Assembly (NCBI GenBank): GCA_013396995.1 | Contig: VWZP01001440.1 | Span: forward strand, 4,985,151-5,049,150 | Source of the DNA: Dicaeum eximium | Taxonomy: Eukaryota; Chordata; Aves; Passeriformes; Dicaeidae | Direction of reading: 5' to 3' | Length of the DNA: 64,000 nt | Part shown: one piece after another, positions 54,501 through 62,158 of the stretch | How positions within the stretch are numbered: the stretch's first letter is position 1 | Layout: the number at the start of each line of letters is the position of its first letter | Translations under genes and position numbers: made by a program | Notes under the pieces: generated by a model | Seen by the model: the letters and a program-made list of their open reading frames with translations, nothing else | Told to the model about the DNA's origin: nothing | The model's database searches: none

Positions 54501-57500
54501 AGAAATTATGCCACCGTGGAAAAGACAAGATGGTGTCTGGGTTTGGGTCACTACCACCTGAGCAAGTCATAGAAACAGGGAAGAGTGGAAAGAGTGACCA
54601 ATTTGTAATAATTTTGTGCCCCAACTTGAAGGGCTCCTGGAAGCAGGCAGAGACTTTCCTCTGTGTGACTGTGCTGGGATTGGATTTGCACAGCTCATTG
54701 CAGGCACAGATTGCCTGCACTCTGAGTTCCTGGGAATGCCAGTGACAATGGCGGGGCCGAGTCGCTGCAGTGCTCTGGGATGAACTGTGCAGCCCACGCA
54801 GCCGCAGCGCTGACTGCAATAATCCAGACTGCTTAAGTATTTTCCTTCTAATTCTGTATTTCTAGTTCCTCAGAGTCTTTTCCAGACTGACCTTTCGTAG
54901 GCTTTGTCTTTTGTAAAGCCGTAAAGCTGTTTGCTTGTCACTGATCTCTAAGCAATGTAATGCCTGGTAGAATCAAACCTGCCTTTAAAAATACAGTATT
55001 GGGGGTGGGGTGTCTGGATTTGTCTATGTGTGCACACATTTCTAGCTCTTGGAAATTTGAATTCAATATGATGTTAAAGATGTTGAAGATGCGCCCCTTA
55101 TGAGAAAGCATCAAGTCTTGAAACGTTGTTTTTAAGTATCTGGAATTTTACCTGGGTGTGCAGTGCTGCTGGTGAGAAGATGAATGGTTTGGTGGGACTA
55201 AGTATCCAGAGGGAAAAGGTTGTGCAAAATTCTTGGAGCTCCTGATCCTTCCTAAGGTGATTCCATTTTTTTTTTGTTTGGTATTTTTTGGTTTGGTTTT
55301 TGTTTTGGTTTGGTTTTTGTTTGTTTGTTTGTTTGTTTTTAATGCATGGAGGTCGTGGCATGGCCTGACTGCTCTGACCATTCCATTGTGACTATTAAGT
55401 GAATATGCAACCAACACGATTACAAATTCATACCTGTGATTACAGCTGCTTTTGTCATTCTTCCTTCCTGCCAAATTTGTGGATGATTTTCCATCAGATG
55501 TCTGCAATGCAGATGGCTAAATTATGCAAGGGAGTCTGCAGCTGTTGTAGTTTATGCTCTCCTACACCGGTGAAGGAACTGTAAACTGCCTCATGTCAGA
55601 CCTGAGAGATCCTCTTTTACATGATGCTTAAGAAGTCTTTGCACGTTACAGACTTCAATGGCAGAAGAAAATACATTTGTGTTCTTGCATGGGTGATAAG
55701 AGGGCTGGGATATGTGTGTCCTTGCTGTGGCTGCTGTGTCTTCCCTGCTCCGTGTAGATACTCCTACTTTTGTATGTAGGGATGCAAGTTCAAAGTTAAC
55801 AATGTGAACTTGTTAATGTGAACTTGGCTATTCTGCTGTTTTCAGAGGTCACTGCTCCTCTGGGATTAAGAATGGAGAAACCAGTGGTGTTATCCTCAGG
55901 TGTCAAATGTTTAGAGAGCAAAGGTGCATCTGAATTTTTTGACTTCTTTTCTTTTCTTGTCGTTCTCTGTAAATCTTCTGCGAGTGTATTCTGAACTGCC
56001 AGTGGCCCACTTGCTGAAAGCAGGACGTGTTTTCCCATCAGGCTAATGGAAGTATTTTTGGTGTGCAGCTATAGATGGATATAGAGCTGGCATTATATGA
56101 TAAATAGCTGGTACATGATAACAGTATTTGAGCAGTCTGTTGATGGCAGAAATGTAATGATTCTTTAAAATCTTTATTTGCAATTTAGTTTACCTCTAGG
56201 GTTCTTGATGTCAGAAATTGCTTCTTCACCACTGCCTGGATGTTGTCTTTTATCTCTTGCTTGTCACGCACACTTTAGATCCTCAGACAATGTTGTCTTG
56301 AAATGAGAGGACATGGCCAAAAGCATGGCATTTATTTATATAGTCATAATAACCTGAAAGAAGCAAACAGTGAATGACAGGGAGAAGCAGAGATTTATAT
56401 TCTTGGGACATCACTAAGACAGCATATGCAGGAGCTTAGCTGGAGCTGCTTGACTGGTTTTCTGCCTTTAAAACTTGGTTTTAACAGTAGAAGTTCTTGT
56501 ATTAGTTCATTTCTGAAGAGGTTTGGAGCAACTGTGTTGTGAGTCTTTGCCATGGTGCCAAACAGGCTGCTATAACAAAAACAGATATTTCCTTGGAAAA
56601 AGTTGCTTGGTACGTTTGTTAGGCTTTCCTTTGTCCATGTGCTGCTCACCCTTTCACTTCAGCATTGCTCAGTCCACACTTGGCCTTTGCTCTACATTTC
56701 CATATGGTCACACTGTACAGAGGACAAAGTGATGAGCAAGTGTTGTCCTCTGCCCTGCAGCGGGATCCTGGAGGGAGGTGACTTGTCTGCAGTGAGGTGA
56801 TGTGGGGACCTTTGATCCCCATTGTCTGGGGGTGCAGCTGAGCTAAGCTGTAACAGTGACTGCACCAAAGGAAGGAGCTGCTTATCTGCCCATCTGTGCA
56901 GTGCAAATGAGAAGATTGATTATAAATAAACTAGGAAAGCAGAATTCTTGCTTCATTTAGACATCTGTTTTAAAAGTGGTTAGCAAGGGTGCGTACCAGA
57001 TGTCCTAGCACTGATTGTTTTAAGTTTTGACTTCTTTTCCCTGTCTGGTAACACTTCCTTTTTGCTTATATGTGTGCTCTTTCTATCCGAGCCTTGGCCC
57101 TAGCAGCCTGGGGCTCCTTTTGTGCAAGAGGAGCAAGATGAGGTGTGAGAGGTCAGAGGAGTTGTCCTGAGCTGGTCAGCTGGCACTGAACCTGGACTGG
57201 TTTCCGCTGCCAGATGGAGAGTAACTCTGTCTTGCACCTCCAGAGCAGCTGCTTGTCTTCTGCAAGAAAAGACTGAGGCTGTGGGAGTCCTCTTGGATAG
57301 ACACCCACAAGACCCTTGGGTGTTCCCACCAGCCATGACCCACAGAGGCTCAGAGGATGGCAGTGCTTGGAGTAGGCACAGGACATCCCTGTATTGAGTG
57401 CAGCCTTTCTTCTCACCTGAGATCGAGCGAGTTGCTTCCCTTGCTTATTCTTTCAGTTTTGATGTCAGTAAACACTTAACAGGGCAGTGCATCTTCTAGA

Positions 57501-60500
57501 AGCCAACTTGTCACAGATGCCCACTGCAGGCCTGTGGGCTCCTTCCATTGTCCCAGCAGCACACAGCAGCATCTGGGCTCAGAGCCTGTAGGGTTGTTAT
57601 TTCCCCACTCATTTTATGAACAGAAAGCATCTAAAACTAGAGGAGCTTAGCACAGAGGGATGAAGCTGCTGCTGAACAACCTAATGTGGCAATCAAAGGA
57701 GAGGCAGTGACCTTGGACTTCATTTAAATAACTTTTCACTGGCCTCAAAAATTTAATGGCAATCATCACAGGGTTATTCAAAGATAGGATAAATAATCAT
57801 AGGAGAGATTAATTGATTTGCAGTTTGTAGGTCTGACTTTTAATTTATATCTCCCCTTTTCTGCAATGGTATGTGAAAGCAGGCTGTAGCTCACAATAGC
57901 AACATTCTCATGAAGACAGCCAGAAAAGCATCATGTATTGTGGGAGAAGCTCTTAAAATTTGTTGCTCCTCTCCTAGGTTCAGTTTAATGTTGTGACATT
58001 TTTCCAGGCTGATGCATCATGCTGTCCTCTGTTAGGGGTGGAACAAGTATTAAAGATTTGAAGACTTCGGTTTGCATTTAAGTGCCTTCTAAAGATCTGA
58101 TGTTGCTTCCCTTTATTTTAAGCCTGAGTGAGTTAGCTTTGTGACAGTCAGTAGTGCTGTGTCTGTGTGATGTTGATGAAAGAACCTGGAACAGTGACAT
58201 TTCATGGTCTGGATATCTTGATCCAAAATATTACTTACATGATCTTCAGATGCTTTGGATATTTTTTCATTTCCTGGGCAAAATGTGCTTGCGTTATTGG
58301 TTTGGGGTTTTTTCCCCTCTGCATAGCTTTGTGAAAACTCTGGTTCTTTAATGCCTTTGGTTAATCAGATCTAATTAATGATTGTAATATAATTGGAATA
58401 TAGTGTGGATTATGTGGATACTGTAGCTAGAGCACAGTATGAACCTTGCTGTGGCTGAGGGACACACTGTATAAAGCTCACCAAGGTGAAGTTAGCCCTG
58501 CAGAAAATCATTGTTTGTACAAATTTAAGCTACCTAATTCAGAGAGGTATCTGAACTGGGACTTGAGATGCCCTTTGGTTAAAAGTGAGGAAGAGCACAA
58601 AATTAATATAGTTCCCTGCTCCTAAAAGGAGAAATAAATCAACTTGGGCAGGTGTCAGAGGGATCTGTCAACCCCTTACACAAAGCCATATGCCTGCAAG
58701 TTTTCTGTGGGTGGCAAATAAATCATTTTCCAGCCTCTTTTGTTCTTTTAACCAAGATAAGCAGTGCTGAGACAGTAACTCTTCCTCAGCCTGTCCCAGC
58801 TTCTTCCTGAATTCACCTGTGAAGCTGTCACATCAGGTTCCCAGCATTCTCACACCACGGTGTAAAATCAAAGCAAAGCTTTCTCCACCAGCTGAGCTCC
58901 CTTTGTTCTGCTGCTCCTACCACGCTGTTGTTTTTTGCTTTAAGAATAGCATGGGGCTGTTTAGTGCTGTGGTCTCTGTGCAGATGACTAAGTGGTATGG
59001 ACTGTAGCTGGTGTTTGAACAGGAATTGGTCTGAGATCAACCGCTTTGGTATTTGCTGTAATTCTTAGGTGGGATTTGCAGTTGTTGTTCAAATGTGTTC
59101 ACCCTGTTCTATAAACATGAAATGCCCTGAATCTATGCCATGAAAGTGTTTCATGATGTGCTGTGGTGGCTGAAGCTCTGTTTGCTCTGGTGAAGTTACT
59201 TACACCTGGATGTCTTACTGCTTCTTGGCTGCTAACACTCTTTGACTTATGCTATATAAAACAGGCTTGTCTGGTTGAATTCAGGCCGTTTGTGTCTGCT
59301 GGCTTCAGCCATTATCCCATTAGAGGGAAACAAAGCAGCACTGAGGTTCAGACTCTTTGGTTTGTTTCCTTTCGGACAATGGTGTAAAAATAGCCCCAGC
59401 CCTGTTACCCGAACACCTCAGAGTCGGCTTTTGCTGGCACGCATTTAAACACATTTCCAGCTGTATCTTCTGATACAACTTCCAAAAGCTCAGCAAAGTC
59501 TGGGCTTTCAAGTGCCCATTCCAACAATAACAGCTCAGGAAAGCGAGCTGGCTGCTGCTGCAGACAAGAGGGAGAGGTGCAGCGAGGCACTGCACGGGGA
59601 TTGCAGCGTGCCGGGGCCGTGCCCATGCCTTGTCCCAGCTGCCTGCACCTCCAGTCAGACCTGAGCCTCACCGTGCTGCTGTTCCCCCAGCCACTCCATC
59701 CCTGTGCACTGTCCCAGGGGGGCTGCCCTTGTGCCAGGCCCTTGGGGACAGGGAGGGGCTGTCACTGAGGCCCAGCATCGCACTGGGGGTGCCAAAGTTT
59801 AACTTCACATCGCGGCAAGACCCTCACCTGGGTCTGAAAGTTCAGCCTGCCTGCAAGAAACTTCACCAGCTGCAAGCAGTTTAATTTACACCCAAATAAT
59901 TTATTCTAAGTCTGTTTTTCTCACTCATACATTCATTTTACTTTATTGTAATGTCAGCACTTAGCAGTGAAGTAATGGCAGATCTCTGGAGAACTTCGCA
60001 CAAGCGAGAAAGCACCATTATCTCTGTTTTACAGATCCTGCTTATGTTGGGAACATATGTGGTGGTGTAATTACACTGATGTGATTAAATCAGTGCAAAT
60101 CCTTGCTAGAGGGACATGCTGCACCACTGTAAAGCAGGGCTTATTATCAGTGCAGTTTAATTCAAATTATATTAGTCTATTAAGCTCTGCTAGTGTAAGC
60201 CTCCACTGAAAGTCACAAAGTCACGTGAGGAACTGTGTTGTTTCTTTTTAAAGCAGATAAAGATTTGGAAACTGAAATGGTTGAGGTTGTGCTTTGCCCA
60301 AGAGCATGCTAGAAGCAATGGGCTTGACAAATATTTATAGTACTTTTTGTAAGGAAAGAGGTGTGGGTGTGAAAGTGGGGGGGTATTATTATTATTATTA
60401 TGATTAATTTTTAATAGATTAAATTCTTTGTTTAAACTGTTGTGGCCATTTTGGAAAAAATCCTTTATCATCCTATATATCCTAAAGCTTTACAAATATA

Positions 60501-62158
60501 TTAAGTAAAATGCATACAAAATTCTAGTAAATCTTTACTACACGGTTTTGGATTTTGATAATTGCTGAATGGGTCAATGAATAACCATGGTATTCATTGT
60601 TTGTTTTTTTTTTTGGCAGGGTGTGGGCACTGTAAGAAAATGAAGCCAGAATATGAGAAGGCTGCAGAGTTTCTCCATGTAACCAGTGATGTAAGCTAAT
60701 TTCCTTTATTATATCCTTCAAATAATCAGTAATAAATAACTAGAGTAATAAAAGTGACTTTTCTCCCTACAACAAATTCAGCTGTTCTCATACTCCCACA
60801 GGACCCTTCAAAATGTGCTTCCAAAGTACAGTCTCATCGCTAATGCATGAGCCCTGCCAAAGTCTGAGAAAGAACATTGTGTCTTGAACGAAAACAAAAT
60901 CGAAAAATGTTTATGTATTCTACTGTAGGCCTTATACATAATATGATCAAATCCAAAAATGGATTTTTTTTCTCCTTACTTAAAGGCATTGAATGCAAAG
61001 AAACATAGGCTTTTATTTATGAATTAGTTTTGGAAAAAAACAAAAGGGGTTGATCCCTGTTTCAAATACCCTGTTTTTAATGGTTGCACCACTCCATTAG
61101 CTTCACCATAAGTGCTCCATCAGCATGGCTGGACAAGAGAGATCCAATAATACAAGCTTTAGTGTTATTGATTCAGTCGCATGCTGTGTATGCCATGCAG
61201 GAGGAAAAGTAGAATTGGTCTCCCCCATACTTTAAGCATCTTCTGTGGAGACATCTAGAGTTCCTTTATTGCTGTTGGAGAGGGAGGAGATGAGAAAAAC
61301 AAAGATCTGATGAATCACACTCTACAAATGCCTGTTCTTCTGTGTGTCTAAAGGTGGTCCAGGAAAAGATGTCCACAAGTTAGGGAAAGATGAATTTACC
61401 TTAAAGTAAACTTATCTTTAGTGATGCTTGTTTCTTCTGGGAGAAACACAGATTTGTGGGAGGAAATGCAACTTCTGGGAATGTCTCTTAAGCATTATAA
61501 AGTGAATTATATAAAGAGAATCCATCAGAAATGGGAGGGGACAGGTAAGACTCAGGTAACATTTAGTCCAGAGTATGTCCCTTTCTGGTTTTGCATCAGT
61601 CCTCTGTGTCTTTCTGTATGTCTGTGCACAAAATCACAGAATTAATCCTGTTGGAAAAGACCAGTGAAATCAAGTCCAACCCATGAGCAAGCACCACCAT
61701 GTCAACTGGACCATGGCATCAAGTGCCACACCCAATCTTTCCTTAAACACCTCCAGGGATGGTGTCTCCACCATATCCCTGGGCAGCCCATTCCAATGTC
61801 TAATCACATTTTATGTGAAAAAATTCTTACTTATGTCCAACCTAAGCCTCCCCTGGCGCAGCTTAAGGGTGTCCTCTTGTCCTAGAGGCAGCAAAGACAC
61901 CTAGACCATGAGTGATTGCCCCCAAGCCCACTGTGTCCTGCTGAAGGGGTGTGTGTCTGTGGCTGGGATTTACAGGAGGTGATCTCTGTTTCAGAGTCCG
62001 GGTGTCCTTGCAGCCGTCGATGCTACCGTCAACAAGGCTCTGGCAGAAAGATATCACATCTCAGGGTTTCCTACTTTGAAGTATTTTAAGGATGGAGAGG
62101 AGAAATACACTCTGCCACACCTCAGAACAAAGAAGAAGATCATTGACTGGCTGCAAAA
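6379..62158 (+). CDS. PDIA5: PDIA5, protein disulfide isomerase A5 (partial gene, 12 internal exons)
   Basis: This gene encodes an ER-lumen thiol-disulfide oxidoreductase of the PDI family; in human it is reported to act in disulfide exchange and in activation of the stress sensor ATF6. The coding join is 6379-6505, 9488-9575, 23052-23135, 23880-23925, 29477-29569, 30831-30891, 34482-34549, 38992-39083, 39188-39259, 43607-43743, 60620-60690, 61995-62158. All introns are GT-AG and the phase is continuous with no stop. The product follows remembered human PDIA5 nearly collinearly: non-catalytic N-terminal domain, a-type domain with WCGVC, proline-rich linker, a-type domain with WCGHC. Human PDIA5 is about 519 residues; about 367 codons are here. 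The start codon with most of the signal peptide, the third thioredoxin domain and the ER-retention tail are outside the window. Other PDI members are less likely because the linker motif ETPWADE and the non-catalytic N-terminal domain are characteristic of PDIA5. Confidence 0.96.
6506..9487 (+). other. PDIA5: PDIA5 intron 2
   Basis: 2982 bp between exons 2 and 3, GT-AG. I see AT-rich sequence with short homopolymers, including a T8-G9 junction near 7079-7095, and no recognisable gene, RNA or intact mobile element. Confidence 0.8.
9488..9575 (+). CDS. PDIA5: PDIA5 exon 3: N-terminal non-catalytic domain
   Basis: 88 nt, phase 1 in and phase 2 out. The acceptor is gtcttccag at 9487; the donor is gtatgtg from 9576. 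It encodes AATAAESSLRLLSS-type helix sequence followed by VAQEVKGRGTISWIDCG, matching the human segment VAQAVKGQGTICWVDCG. The WIDC cysteine is conserved, but the domain lacks a CxxC redox motif at the usual place, as in the family. In human PDIR this domain is described as a binding module rather than a catalyst. Confidence 0.95.
18803..18960. repeat. 158-bp direct repeat, copy 1
   Basis: This segment is repeated 930 bp downstream at 19733-19890. By eye there are 6 mismatches in 158 positions, and only 1 in the first 141. The identity drops sharply at both ends. I do not recognise the repeated sequence as a known mobile element. Confidence 0.9.
19733..19890. repeat. 158-bp direct repeat, copy 2
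   Basis: Second copy of 18803-18960 in the same orientation. Both copies keep an open frame in the same phase, but this follows from near-identity and does not show coding function. No clear target-site duplication flanks either copy. Confidence 0.9.
19975..20063. repeat. T/G-rich low-complexity run
   Basis: The run is made of TTG, TTTG and long T tracts, ending in a T run of about 15. It begins about 85 bp after copy 2 of the 158-bp duplication. It reads as simple low-complexity sequence. Confidence 0.7.
23052..23135 (+). CDS. PDIA5: PDIA5 exon 4: N-terminal non-catalytic domain
   Basis: 84 nt, phase 2 in and phase 2 out. The acceptor is gttttttgcag at 23051; the donor is gtgagtg from 23136. 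It encodes DTESRKLCKKMKVDPNSKEK followed by GVDLLHY, parallel to human DAESRKLCKKMKV. The basic KLCKKMK helix is fully conserved. It lies after a 13.5-kb intron and only 744 bp before exon 5. Confidence 0.95.
23136..23879 (+). other. PDIA5: PDIA5 intron 4
   Basis: 744 bp, GT-AG, phase 2. Apart from a C-rich run near 23726-23737 I see no notable structure. Confidence 0.85.
23880..23925 (+). CDS. PDIA5: PDIA5 exon 5: N-terminal non-catalytic domain
   Basis: A short 46-nt exon, phase 2 in and phase 0 out. The acceptor is cgtttaacag at 23879; the donor is gtaaat from 23926. The first base completes a Lys codon; the rest encodes DGAFHTTYNRAVTLK, close to human DGAFHTEYNRAVTFK. Its small size means it can be missed by gene finders; the flanking phases and homology fix both ends. 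Confidence 0.94.
23926..29476 (+). other. PDIA5: PDIA5 intron 5
   Basis: 5551 bp, GT-AG, phase 0. A 160-codon reverse-strand open frame (27732-28214) is present but has no recognisable family and is regarded as chance. I see no clear mobile element. Confidence 0.8.
29477..29569 (+). CDS. PDIA5: PDIA5 exon 6: end of N-terminal domain and link to first a-type domain
   Basis: 93 nt, 31 codons, phase 0 at both ends. The acceptor is gtttatttcag at 29476; the donor is gtacat from 29570. It encodes SMVAFLKDPEGAPLWEEDPE followed by AKDIVHVDSEK. The human counterpart is SIVAFLKDP with LWEEDP and the VVHLDSEK strand. The acidic WEEDP stretch marks the end of the N-terminal domain; IVHVDSEK starts the first catalytic domain. 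Confidence 0.95.
29570..30830 (+). other. PDIA5: PDIA5 intron 6
   Basis: 1261 bp, GT-AG, phase 0. It is AT-rich in its second half; nothing else is recognised. Confidence 0.85.
30831..30891 (+). CDS. PDIA5: PDIA5 exon 7: start of first a-type thioredoxin domain
   Basis: 61 nt, phase 0 in and phase 1 out. The acceptor is ttcactag at 30830; the donor is gtaagt from 30892. It encodes ELRRLLKKEDKPLLMMFYAP plus the first base of the active-site Trp codon. The MMFYAP strand runs directly into the WCxxC motif, which is completed by exon 8, so intron 7 interrupts the Trp codon itself. Confidence 0.95.
30976..31033. repeat. 29-bp tandem duplication
   Basis: Units 30976-31004 and 31005-31033 are adjacent and differ at one position. 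Each carries an ACTAATAAT core. It lies about 85 bp after the exon 7 donor. Confidence 0.92.
32813..32868. repeat. 31-bp partial tandem duplication with an ATTC run
   Basis: The unit starting ATTAGGTAT at 32813 recurs at 32844 with two changes over 23 aligned bases. The first unit ends with an extra short CATT run at 32831-32843. Confidence 0.85.
34482..34549 (+). CDS. PDIA5: PDIA5 exon 8: first active site, WCGVC
   Basis: 68 nt, phase 1 in and phase 0 out. The acceptor is ttttttatcag at 34481; the donor is gtaagt from 34550. It completes the Trp codon and encodes CGVCKRMMPSYQQAATELKG and KY. The two redox cysteines are present. The two residues between them are Gly-Val; from memory human PDIA5 has Ser-Met at this site. 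An earlier GT at 34542 is not used, because the longer form keeps frame with exon 9 and matches the human length. Confidence 0.94.
34992..35048. repeat. Perfect inverted repeat, 26-bp arms with 5-nt loop
   Basis: Left arm 34992-35017 and right arm 35023-35048 are exact reverse complements around a GATTT loop. The arms begin GGAGAATCACAG and end in a GGGAGGGG / CCCCTCCC stem top. No flanking target-site duplication is visible. Confidence 0.97.
38082..38119. repeat. 19-bp tandem duplication A
   Basis: Units 38082-38100 and 38101-38119 (CAGGGCACAGAATAAGTCG and a copy) differ at two positions. Confidence 0.92.
38307..38331. repeat. 25-nt AT-rich palindrome
   Basis: 12-bp arms TAAATATGTTAA and TTAACATATTTA flank a single central G. 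The arms are exact reverse complements. Confidence 0.95.
38469..38506. repeat. 19-bp tandem duplication B
   Basis: Units 38469-38487 and 38488-38506 (TTGGTTAGACATTGACAGG and a copy) differ at two positions. The sequence is unrelated to duplication A, but the unit length is the same. Confidence 0.92.
38992..39083 (+). CDS. PDIA5: PDIA5 exon 9: first a-type domain, cis-proline region
   Basis: 92 nt, phase 0 in and phase 2 out. The acceptor is ctgtttttccag at 38991. It encodes VLAGMNVYSAEFERIKEEFN and VRGYPTICYFE. YPT holds the cis-proline loop that faces the active site in thioredoxin folds. The donor is the unusual gtcggt from 39084 after an exon ending in GA. It is chosen because only this end keeps frame with exon 10 and gives the expected FEKGKFLF junction. 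The alternative GT at 39088 would break the frame. Confidence 0.9.
39084..39187 (+). other. PDIA5: PDIA5 intron 9, very short
   Basis: 104 bp with donor gtcggt and acceptor gctttaacag, phase 2. It contains no in-frame stop, but its length is not a multiple of three, so retention shifts the frame and reaches TGA at 39253-39255. A second AG after a strong pyrimidine tract lies at 39151-39152 and could compete as acceptor. Confidence 0.88.
39188..39259 (+). CDS. PDIA5: PDIA5 exon 10: end of first a-type domain
   Basis: 72 nt, phase 2 in and phase 2 out. The acceptor is gctttaacag at 39187; the donor is gtaagg from 39260. It encodes KGKFLFNFENFGATAADIAE followed by WLK, parallel to human KGRFLFQYDNYGSTAEDIVEWLK. 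This is the last strand and C-terminal helix of the thioredoxin fold. It is separated from exon 9 by only 104 bp. Confidence 0.94.
39260..43606 (+). other. PDIA5: PDIA5 intron 10
   Basis: 4347 bp, GT-AG, phase 2. It holds a (GT)9 run at 39866-39883 and a T16 run at 41493-41508. No gene or mobile element is recognised. Confidence 0.8.
39866..39883. repeat. (GT)9 microsatellite
   Basis: Nine uninterrupted GT units. Confidence 0.95.
43607..43743 (+). CDS. PDIA5: PDIA5 exon 11: proline-rich linker and start of second a-type domain
   Basis: 137 nt, phase 2 in and phase 1 out. The acceptor is gtcttgtag at 43606; the donor is gtgagt from 43744. It encodes a proline/glutamine linker (HPQAPQPQAPETPWADE), then NVVYHLTDEDFDKFIKDHSS and VLVMFHAP, plus the first base of the next active-site Trp codon. 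The linker and YHLTDEDFD are strong PDIA5 signatures. As in exon 7, the exon ends inside the Trp codon preceding the CxxC. Confidence 0.96.
46221..46794 (-). mobile_element. Solo LTR of an endogenous retrovirus, ERVL-type
   Basis: About 574 bp with TG...CA ends on the minus strand (TGTGATGGTTTGGGCTGGG at its 5' end and CCACAACA at its 3' end). The layout resembles a common avian LTR family: an AGTAGCTGGTAT-like block near the 5' end, an ACACAGCCAGGACAGCTGAC block in the middle and a TTATTAAACTA block near the 3' end. No internal gag, pol or env sequence follows on either side, so it is a solo LTR. Flanking pentamers (CACTC and CAAAC) agree at only 3 of 5 positions, which suggests age or a slightly wrong boundary. 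Confidence 0.85.
55266..55340. repeat. T/G-rich simple repeat, (GTTT)-like
   Basis: The run is made of GGTTT and GTTT units with T tracts, ending in five adjacent TTTG units. Confidence 0.85.
59570..59840. other. GC-rich patch in intron 11
   Basis: By eye this segment is much richer in G and C than its surroundings and has several CpGs. It lies 0.8-1.0 kb before exon 12. It is too weak to call a promoter or CpG island and matches no coding family I know. Confidence 0.4.
60384..60401. repeat. (TAT)6 microsatellite
   Basis: Six TAT units follow a G-rich run. Confidence 0.9.
60620..60690 (+). CDS. PDIA5: PDIA5 exon 12: second active site, WCGHC
   Basis: 71 nt, phase 1 in and phase 0 out. The acceptor is a T-rich tract ending in ggcag at 60619; the donor is gtaagc from 60691. 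It completes Trp and encodes CGHCKKMKPEYEKAAEFLHV and TSD. CGHC is the canonical PDI redox motif and the following KKMKPEYEKAA helix is conserved. It stands 16.9 kb after exon 11. Confidence 0.96.
60691..61994 (+). other. PDIA5: PDIA5 intron 12
   Basis: 1304 bp, GT-AG, phase 0. Its last third is largely a CR1 fragment that ends about 110 bp before the exon 13 acceptor. Confidence 0.9.
61631..61885 (-). mobile_element. CR1 LINE fragment, 5'-truncated
   Basis: About 255 bp with strong resemblance to the 3' end of avian CR1 read in reverse: AATCACAGAATTA at the terminal end, GTTGGAAAAGACC, AAGTCCAACC, CACCTCCAGGGATGG, GGGCAGCCCATTCCAATG, CCCCTGGCGCAGCTT and CCTCTTGTCCT. Orientation is minus because the 3' terminal octamer-like end comes first. 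The truncated length is typical of CR1 copies. Confidence 0.92.
61995..62158 (+). CDS. PDIA5: PDIA5 exon 13: second a-type domain, cis-proline and C-terminal half
   Basis: 164 nt, phase 0 in and phase 2 out. The acceptor is ctctgtttcag at 61994; the donor is gtaagt from 62159. It encodes SPGVLAAVDATVNKALAERY, then HISGFPTLKYFKDGEEKY, then LPHLRTKKKIIDWLQ. FPT is the cis-proline loop. Its length equals the sum of exons 9 and 10, which cover the same part of the first a-type domain. The next exon, which should begin the linker to the third domain, is not recognisable before the window ends. Confidence 0.96.

Larger units (their letters stand above)
43744..60619 (+). other. PDIA5: PDIA5 intron 11
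   Basis: 16,876 bp, GT-AG, phase 1, splitting the Trp codon of the second active site. It contains a solo ERV LTR (46221-46794), a GTTT-rich run (55266-55340), a (TAT)6 run (60384-60401) and visibly GC-rich, CpG-containing patches near 44910-45090 and 59570-59840. Open frames up to about 150 codons have no recognisable family. Confidence 0.8.
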
